Positions 56,715 through 64,000 of a DNA stretch of 64,000 nt are shown here, piece by piece. Each line of letters begins with the position of its first letter. Within the stretch, counting starts at the first letter, position 1. The translations under genes and the position numbers were made by a program. A model generated the notes under the pieces. That model had not been told where the DNA came from. It did not search any database and saw only the letters and a list, made by a program, of their open reading frames with translations. The stretch covers positions 133,266,833-133,330,832 of the forward strand of contig CM053141.1 in NCBI GenBank assembly GCA_028571685.1. The letters are read 5' to 3'. This DNA is from Heterohyrax brucei (Eukaryota; Chordata; Mammalia; Hyracoidea; Procaviidae).

Positions 56715-57260
56715 CTTTAATGTGAATAGATTATTGGTTGACAGCCTCATAATAATAAAAAAGTCCTCTGTTCCTCCCCTACACCTTCACAATACCCCCA
56801 ACAAGGGTCTGCGGCATCAGGGAAAGGACGAGCAAGTTACCTGTGAGAATGTTCCAGAAGCATGCCTTCCTTAGACTCAGACTTCCCAGTACAATTCACC
56901 CGAGTCAGTTCTCCAAACCCATTGTTAATACAACCCTTTCTATGATCAGGTTACAGTCTAGGCTGCAAGTTACTAGAGAAGAGTATCCAGCAACTAATCT
57001 TCACTCAGACTCCACACTCTTCTTCCTGTTGTTGTGAGATGGTATAAACCACCTGTCATCACTTGTTGCAGAGCCTGAGGTGTTGGCAGTAAGTGGACCC
57101 ACTATAGATTACAGTTTATATTGGACTATGGAACTTGAAACTCATGGTGCGCTGGATCTTTCATTAATGTCTGATCTCTCTCTTACGTGTAAAAATAGAA
57201 GGAGATAGAATGTAGAACTTAGAAAGTATGTCTCTGAAAACATCACTTTCCAGTAACTGT
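56715..57260. other. No recognised feature
   Basis: Unique sequence of about 550 bases. Confidence 0.35.
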
Positions 57261-57263
57261 AAA

Positions 57264-57388
57264 CCTAAAACCAGTACCATCGAGTCGTGTCTGACTCATA
57301 GCAACCCTATAGGTCAGGGTAGAACTACCCCAGAGAGTTTCCAAGGAGCACCTGGTGGATTTGAACTGCCAAACTTTTTGGTTAGCAG
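57264..57388 (-). repeat. AfroSINE, antisense, head missing
   Basis: 'aaaaccagtaccatcgagtcg' to 'aactttttggttagcagac'. It retains a CpG in the tail. Confidence 0.92.
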
Positions 57389-57394
57389 ACATAA

Positions 57395-58150
57395 AATAAT
57401 TGTGGGATATATTGTTAGCTACACTTTAACTCAGGCATAGCGGGTATTGACAATATTTTCCCCCATAGAAAATAGAATTTATTTAACTTTTAACAAAAAA
57501 TTGGTAGGGAAATCCAGTTGAACCCTAAAAGCACACCTCTTTCCTTTCTCTGCTTCATGTTTAATGTTAATTTTCTAATGTGGACACATAAATCCATATT
57601 TGTAAGTAAAATAAAAGGCATTTTTGGTAGCCAATGATGATGTTCAGACTTGAAAATTAGATCAACCATTGCAAGAGCAAACTATAAATTATCTTCCTAA
57701 GAAAATACTAATTTATCAGTCCTAAGAGCCAAGGAGTTGTTCTGTGTCAGCAGTCAACTTAGCCTCATAATTAAATTTGCAAGGATTTGGTGAAGCACAT
57801 GAATCCAGAAGAATTATAGTGTTTCATGGTGAGTCATTCAGAGTAAAGATCCCTGTTATTCATAGACATTCCATAAAGTCATAGAAATTTAGGGGTGAAT
57901 CAGCTCTTGGCAATCATATATTTGGACCCCTTTATTTTACAGATGAGGAAACCTAGGCTTAGAGTTTACTGTAGGAAATATATGAAGGTATTTCCATAAG
58001 CAGCGCCTCTCCCAAAGAGATATCAGAGCCGTTAAGTAGGTGAGTAACTATCATTGAGCTATCCATCACAGTTAGTGACCCGAAAAGTGGCAGGAATGAC
58101 CCATGTGACAAGACTCATGTTTATTTACTGTACTTTCCATCTTTGCTCTG
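57395..58150. other. Mostly unrecognised; MIR-like scrap at 57905-57975
   Basis: 'tttattttacagatgaggaaacctaggc' is a MIR-complement snippet; the rest is unique AT-rich sequence. Confidence 0.4.
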
Positions 58151-58156
58151 ACATAT

Positions 58157-58216
58157 TCCTTCCTTCCTTTCTTCCTCTCTACCTCCCTCCCTCCCTCCCT
58201 CCTCCACCCCCCTCAC
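58157..58216. repeat. (TTCC)n/(CTCC)n pyrimidine microsatellite
   Basis: About 60 bases of nearly pure C/T tetranucleotide repeats. Confidence 0.9.
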
Positions 58217-58244
58217 AGAACCCCAGCATGTTCCAAGTGCCGTG

Positions 58245-58560
58245 ATACAACACTGGCTACAGACACAGAGGCTCAAGAGCAATCTTGAGAAGCTCTATGA
58301 GCAGGTGAGACAGATGTAGGAGTGAGTGGTCACAGCAGAGTTTCAGAAATGCCCAGCTGTAAGTCTGTGTATGTATAATAATGGTACTGAGAAGCAGGAG
58401 CAATTACTCCCTGAGAAAGTCAGAGGAACTGCACCATTGAGATGACATCTGAGTTAAATCTTGACAGATGAGCCTGAGCCTCAGACAAAGAAAGCAGCAA
58501 GAACAATGTAGATGTGGGGTAAAGTCAGTGGGCCTTTGTCTTTAGCTCTGGAGGAATAAT
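58245..58560 (-). repeat. L2-like fragment, antisense
   Basis: 'gatgacatctgagttaaatcttgacagatg' and the following purine-rich text resemble the L2 complement. Confidence 0.45.
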
Positions 58561-58639
58561 ACTTGGAGTGCTTGAGTTGCCTTGGTCTAGGGCTTCTAGC
58601 CTCCCACCTGAGGATTTGTGCCGTTGTGTGAGGGTTGGC

Positions 58640-58920
58640 CAGACCAGAAAACACTCACCTGAGAGGCACGGACATCAACCATACTCAAGAGATTTGATTC
58701 ACCCTGTCTTGCAGGACTGGCCAATAAAATTTCAGAACACAATGGGTCAGAGAGCTTCCTGGTTGGCAACGAAGGTTGACCTGACCTCTTTGAGATATAG
58801 AACCTTCACAGTGAAACTCCCCCAGACCTTATATGTGTCTTTTCCTATGGTAATCCTAATTTGTATTCTGTTGCTGTAATAAATTGATCATTGTAAATAC
58901 AGTAAATCTGAATTATCAGA
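58640..58920 (+). mobile_element. Possible LTR fossil, 3' end
   Basis: 'tttgtattctgttgctgtaataaattgatcattg' resembles the polyadenylation region of mammalian ERV LTRs. The family and the left edge are unclear. Old and incomplete. Confidence 0.3.
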
Positions 58921-58924
58921 CCCA

Positions 58925-59565
58925 AAGGAAAGGTGAAGTCAACAGTTAAAAATGAGGGTGTATGTGGACTGCCAAACTTGCAGCTGGTGTCTGCCTATTC
59001 GACAATCTAAAGAATGATGGATATTTTTTTAATCTTTGAAAACTGTCCAAGCTCTAGGTGGGTAGGGTCTGAAAGAGAGAGCAGTATCTGAGAGTATGTG
59101 CCATTTGGGCATTGATATTAGAAATAATTAAGAAGTGGAAAGGTCTCTACATTTTGGAGATTGCACTTATGCTGCTTCTTATCCATAAAGTTCTCCACAA
59201 TGTAGGACAAGGCCAAAGGTAAGAATGATTAAGGAAAAACACAGTGTGTCCAGAAAGGTTGAATTTAGCAATGGAGGTAGAGGGAATAGTTAGTGATTAG
59301 GGTGTAAGGAGTGCTGAGGCGAGGAGGTAAATTAGAAGATGATTAAAATAACTGCTGCACGCTGTGCTGAAGAATTCAGCCGTTATCTTGAAGTAAAATT
59401 TCCCAAACTTTAGTAATTTAAACATCATTTTTATAACTTATGCTATGTCTAAAGTCTGTCTATATTGTTTTTATCTTTCTACCATCAGTAGTATCATTTA
59501 TTTGATATGTTTTTCTAAAACCTCTCACTTTTGAACATAGTTTCTTTGTAAAGAAACTTTAAGTC
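58925..59565. other. No recognised feature
   Basis: Unique sequence of about 640 bases. Confidence 0.35.
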
Positions 59566-59569
59566 CCTC

Positions 59570-61228
59570 TTGTTGTTAGGTACCACCCGGTAGGTTGTGA
59601 CTCACAGTGACCCTGTGTGCTACAGAATGAGCCATTGCCACGTCCTGTGCCGTGTTCACTGTCGTTGTTATGCTTGAACCTGTTGTTGCAGCCACTGTGC
59701 TAGTCCATCTTGCTGAGGTCTTCCTCTTTTTCACCGACATTCTACTTTACAAAGCATCGTGTCCTTCTCCAAAGAGTAATTCCTCCTGACAACATGTCCA
59801 AAGTACATAAGATGTAGTTTTCCTGTCCTTGCTTCTAAGGAGTACTCTGTACTTTCTCCAGAACAGATCTATTCATTCTTTTGGCAAAAAAAAAAAAACA
59901 ACTCCAAACCAAACCCACTGTCATACAGTCAAGTCTGACTCACAGCAGTCCTATAGCAGAGTAGAACTGACCCATAGTTTCCAAGGAGTTCCTGGCAAGA
60001 TTTGAACTGCCAACTTTTTGGTCAGCAGTAGTAGCACTTTAACCACTATGCCACTAGGCTTTCTTTTGGGAGTCCATAGTATACTCAGTATTCTTCTCCA
60101 GCACCACAATTCAGAGGTATCAGTTCTTCTGTCTACCTTATACATTGTCCAACTTTCGTATACATATGATGCAATTAAAAATACCATGCCTTTGATCAAG
60201 CACACCTTAGTTTTCAAAGCACTGTCTTCACTTTTCAACACTTTAAAGAGGTCTCTTGCAGCAGATTTGTCCAGTGCAGTGCATCTTTTGATTCCTTAAC
60301 TACTGCTTCCGTGGGTGTTGATTGTAGGTCCAAGTGAAATAAATTCCTTGACAATCGCAGTCTTCATCTTAAAGTTGCTTATTGGTCCAGTTGTCAGGAT
60401 TTCTGTTTTCTTGGTGTTAAGGTACAATCCATACTAAAGACTGTGGTCTTTGATCTTGATCAGTGTTTCAGTTCCTCTTCCCTTTCAGCAGCAAACTTAT
60501 CTGCATAGTTCAGCTTGTTAATGAATCTTCTTCCAATCCTGATACCCTGTTCTTCTTCATATAGTTCACATTCTTGGACTATTTGCTCAGCATACAGATT
60601 GAATAGGTATGGTGATGGGATACAACCCTGACGCACCACTTTCCTGATATTAAACCGTGCACTGTCTCCTTGTTGTGTTGGAATCACTGACAGCATTATA
60701 CTTCAGCACAGATCTTGTATATTCTTTTGGATGATGAATGCAACACCATTCCTCTCCAATCTGTCATTCCCGTCATAGTAGACCATATGATTGTCTGATT
60801 CAAAATGGCCAATACCAGTCCATTTCAGCTCACTAATGCCTAGGATATCAACGTTTATGGGTTGCATTTTATTGTTCACAATTTCCAATTTTGCTAGATT
60901 CATGCTTTGTACATTCCACATTCTGATTATTAATGGATGTTTTCAGCTCTCCTCATTTGGAGTCATTAGACATTAGAAAATGAAGACCATGAAAACTTGA
61001 CTACATCTTCATCATTAAGGTTGACTCTACTTTGAGGAGACAGTTGTCTTTTGAGTGCCTTTCATCCTGGGGGGCTCGTCTTCTGGCACTCTCTCAGTGT
61101 TCTGCTGCTATGCATAACATTTCATTTGGTGACTCTATTCAGAAATAGACTGCCAGGTGGTTCTTCCTAATCTGTCTTAGTTTGAAAGCTCAGCTGAAAC
61201 CCGTCTGCCATGGGTCACCCTGCTGGTA
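59570..61228 (-). mobile_element. RTE/BovB-type LINE, antisense, internally deleted, containing an AfroSINE
   Basis: On the minus strand the order is: 5' leader (61228-61020), start of the endonuclease domain at 60921-60703 (WNVQSMNLAKLEIVNNKMQP, ILGISELKWTGIGHFESDNH), then a jump to the C-terminal reverse transcriptase region at 60696-60460 (VRQGCIPSPYLFNLYAEQIV, followed by LNYADK where the family has YADD), then the 3' region and tail ('gttgttaggtaccacc' complement) at 59570. Most of the endonuclease and the front of the reverse transcriptase are missing, and the frames carry further stops. The SINE at 59885-60060 came later. Confidence 0.9.
59885..60060 (-). repeat. AfroSINE, full length, antisense, with perfect target-site duplication in RTE
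   Basis: An A-rich tail complement then 'ccaaacccactgtcatacagtc' to 'actatgccactaggct'. The 9-base repeat ttcttttgg at 59876-59884 and 60061-60069 brackets it. Confidence 0.96.
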
Positions 61229-61229
61229 T

Positions 61230-61290
61230 CTGAATAGCCAGCCAAGTGCCATCGAGTCAGATCCTAGGGTCGCCATGTGTCGGATATGAA
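61230..61290 (-). repeat. AfroSINE tail fragment
   Basis: 'agccagccaagtgccatcgagtcag' then 'agggtcgccatgtgtcgg'; only the 3' end in complement, CpG-rich. Confidence 0.6.
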
Positions 61291-61294
61291 TACT

Positions 61295-61685
61295 GGAAGC
61301 ATATCATTTCCAGTACCACAGCATCTCACAAAACTCCCCAGTATGACAAAATGACAGACACGTGGGGGTATGTCACTGTAGTAAATAGAAAACCAATGTC
61401 ACTTACTATAAATTTAAGGTAAATATTGAAATTAATGTGATGAAACCAAACATTGCTTTTAATTCTTTGTGTACAAAGATCTTAGAGCCTGAAGCTCGCA
61501 ATCTCATTGTTATAAAGAGAGACTGGCAAGTTTTGGTGAGGCATTAAATTCATTCTAGTACCAAACTGGGGCTTCCCTTAAAATAACTAGGAGGAAGAAA
61601 GAGATTTGAAAGGATAGTAACTTCTCATTCTGTAATGTGGTGCCATGGTGCCGTCTCAGACACTGCAAGACTATGCATCTCAGAT
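61295..61685. other. No recognised feature
   Basis: Unique sequence of about 390 bases. Confidence 0.35.
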
Positions 61686-61689
61686 GTGG

Positions 61690-62105
61690 GGAATCTGTGC
61701 TTTAGGCAGTGTGCGGCCACTTGAGGTTTTTGAGCTAAGAAGTAACAAGACTTACCCAAAGAGTGTAGTGAGGATAAGGGTGAAGTCCATGTATAAGAAG
61801 GCTTTAGGATAAAGTCACGGCAAGATTTAGTGCCTGAGTGTTAGAGGATGGGTCAAGGAAAGAGAACATCCTGTGGTGGCTTGGAGATAGGTTGCTTGGG
61901 AGACTGCATGTATGGTGATGCAGTTATCTTATCTAGGCCAAGAGTACAGAAGGTATAATATATTTGGGGAAGGGGAAGTTTGTGTTGCGATGAGGAGGGA
62001 AAACGAGCAAAGTGGAGCAGGATAACACCCCTCATTTGGAATATTGCTGCCTGTCATAAATCCTTGCTCGTCCTAAGTCTGTATGACATGCTTGTTGAAT
62101 AAATG
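61690..62105 (-). repeat. Possible L2-derived sequence, antisense
   Basis: Purine-rich text such as 'ggcttggagataggttgcttggg' and 'gtatggtgatgcagtta' resembles the L2 complement, but the fit is loose. Confidence 0.35.
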
Positions 62106-62109
62106 TCTG

Positions 62110-64000
62110 GGTATGGGTGGTGCACAGCAGTTGGAAATACACTGTGGGAGATCAGAGATATTCTAAATTCGAGGAAGTTTAGAAGAAATGATTGTCTCCT
62201 CTAAAACAGTATCAAGTATATTTCCATTTGTCTCCTGACCCCCAGAAAATTGGTGACATGGACGGGTTGAAGTCATGTGAGATAAGTTCACTTTTGTAAA
62301 ATGTTGACAATGAATCCTTTTAACAAAGCAGTTATGAAGAACCTACATATTTAAAGCAATTTACTGATGTTTTGAGGGGTAGAGAGATAAATTAGACATG
62401 GACTCTCTTCTTGCAAAATCTAATAAGACAATAGATGTAAAATTTTCAGGGATTTAATCTTTTTTAACACATGAAGCACTTATTCAAGATTTCAGAAAAC
62501 AGACTTAGTTTCAAAACTCTAGTAACCATAATTAGTCTAAACTTTGTCTCCATGTGTTGTAAGAAACTTACTGCAATGATGAAATACAACAAACGCTTAA
62601 GTAGAATTTTTGGTAGGCTCTTTGTATTGGAGGTGAAATTCTTGCCAATCGTTAATGGCTTTTTTTCTTGAGTTGTGTTTATAATGAGTCTTGGTTCAAA
62701 TTAGGATAAATAAACAAATTGAGTATTGTCTTTTGTATATGGCATAGAATTGGCCGTTTTCTCCATTGAATATATAACAGTAAATTGAAGGATTCTCAAC
62801 TAGACACATTAAATAATCCATTTTTCACGACTGGGATTTTTTTCCCTGTAGTTAAGATACAAACTGGAAAGCACTGATTTTACTTTCAGCGTAAAACAGA
62901 ATTATAGGTGTCAATAAGGGGAGGACAACAAGCATAAGTGTTGATGCCCCTTCTTCAGTTTCTAGACCCATTCTGTGAAAAAGGAGTGTTTTTATAAGAC
63001 TCAGACAGAATTCATTTCCATAGAGTGTTCTTAACGGCTCCTGTCAGAACGAAACAGCTGGGAAACATATGGTATCCATTTCCCTGTATCACTTGGAAAA
63101 AATTTCACATGTAAATAAAGCCAACATAAAAGAGTAGTCCTTTGAACCCATGACCTTATACAATACATAAATATATTGGCACAATGCATTCATTGTATTG
63201 ACCCACTAACTTACAGCCTTTAGGTTGCTGAGATGTACATTTTCAAGTAGTTCCAAAGAAATCAAGGTAACTGGCATAATATTAGCTAACCATACCTAAT
63301 AATGAGCATGAATCTCAGAAATGTCTATGAATATGTATAAATTTTTCTTACAGTATTTGAGGTATTTCAGAAAATTGATGAACACAGCTACATGATACCA
63401 ACTATATGACCACTATCTCTCTGCTGTTTTAAATAAGTAGGTAGCAATGTGTTTTTGAAAGAGAGAGAGAGAGCCTTGTTGGAAATTTCTGGCAAACATT
63501 GATTTTTCACAGCTTCACGTTTTTAAGAGAGAAAAACACATAAAAATAGAAAATTTTTTAAATTTATAATGGACCAATGGGAATTAGTCTTTGGAAATTT
63601 ACATTTCATAGATAACTTTAGGAAATGCAGATTTTGTTGGTGACTATCACTCCTCTGAGTTTATTAATAGGACTTTTGTCCTCTGTGAAGTTAGGCTGTA
63701 AATCCCGGAGAAGAACACTCTTTGGATGTTTAAAATAGACTTGATGTGTTTTGCTAAATGACTGAAATTCAAATACTGGCATTTGTTAATTTTTCCCTTG
63801 GACAACTAAGAGCTAGAGCCAGCCAAAGGGAAGATACACCAGCCTAAGAGCATCATGATGACTTCCTTTTTGAAACATTCTGTATTGTTCTTGTTCTGTA
63901 GTAGGGAGAATCCAGTGCTCCCCACACTTCGCTGTATTTATATTTTAGATTCTAAATTGGTAGAACCAGAGGGACTGCAGAAATGCACAGTTTAGTTCAC
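62110..64000. other. Repeat-free AT-rich stretch, no recognised feature
   Basis: About 1.9 kb inside the SNCAIP intron with no AfroSINE, MIR, L2 or open frame of interest. A short (GA)n lies at 63460-63473. Confidence 0.4.

Larger units (their letters stand above)
44515..64000 (+). other. SNCAIP: SNCAIP intron downstream of the second coding exon (runs off the window)
   Basis: Begins with GTAAGT. No sequence matching the expected next synphilin-1 exon was found up to 64000, so this intron is at least 19.5 kb. It contains L2, MIR, a split L1 3' end, AfroSINEs and an internally deleted RTE copy, plus one candidate cassette exon at 55700-55804. Confidence 0.85.

Noticed and set aside
58568-58879. 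103-codon open frame
   Set aside because: It overlaps what looks like an LTR fossil end with a polyadenylation region; no coding signal.

Overview
The window is mammalian nuclear DNA from an afrotherian, most likely an elephant. About three dozen copies or pieces of an AfroSINE-type tRNA-derived SINE are scattered on both strands. The matching BovB/RTE-type LINE is present too, alongside the general placental background of L2, MIR, one L1 3' end, MER5A/MER20-type DNA transposons and MaLR-like LTR fossils. No rRNA, tRNA, CRISPR or prokaryotic features were seen. The species is inferred from repeats and from the intact receptor gene; no species-specific marker was tested.

Two host genes can be read directly, both on the + strand. 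(1) At 17689-18714 there is an intact, apparently intronless 341-codon seven-transmembrane receptor of the vomeronasal type-1 / ORA class. It best fits ancV1R, the single deeply conserved V1R-like receptor. (2) Two coding exons of SNCAIP (synphilin-1): the first coding exon (acceptor 29741, ATG 29788, donor 29845; residues 1-19, phase 0) and the next one (44442-44514; residues 20-43 plus one base, phase 1). They are separated by a 14.6 kb intron. The rest of SNCAIP (large exon, ankyrin repeats, coiled coil) lies to the right of the window. Since SNCAIP has a non-coding first exon further upstream in known mammals, the receptor may sit inside SNCAIP intron 1 or just upstream of the gene. A possible in-frame cassette exon of SNCAIP is noted at 55700-55804.

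Layout: 1-17 kb is repeat-rich (L2, an RTE fragment, LTR fossils, a dense AfroSINE/RTE pile at 13.9-15.4 kb). 15.4-27.7 kb is unusually poor in AfroSINEs and holds the receptor. 27.7-44.4 kb begins with an internally deleted RTE copy and covers SNCAIP exon 2 and its intron, with many nested SINEs. 44.5-62.1 kb is SNCAIP intron 3 with L2, L1, and a second internally deleted RTE copy carrying a SINE. 62.1-64 kb shows no recognisable repeat.

The receptor and SNCAIP have no evident functional link: one is a chemosensory-type receptor, the other an alpha-synuclein-binding neuronal scaffold. Their proximity is the main point of biological interest, along with a 5-codon upstream ORF whose stop overlaps the SNCAIP start codon.
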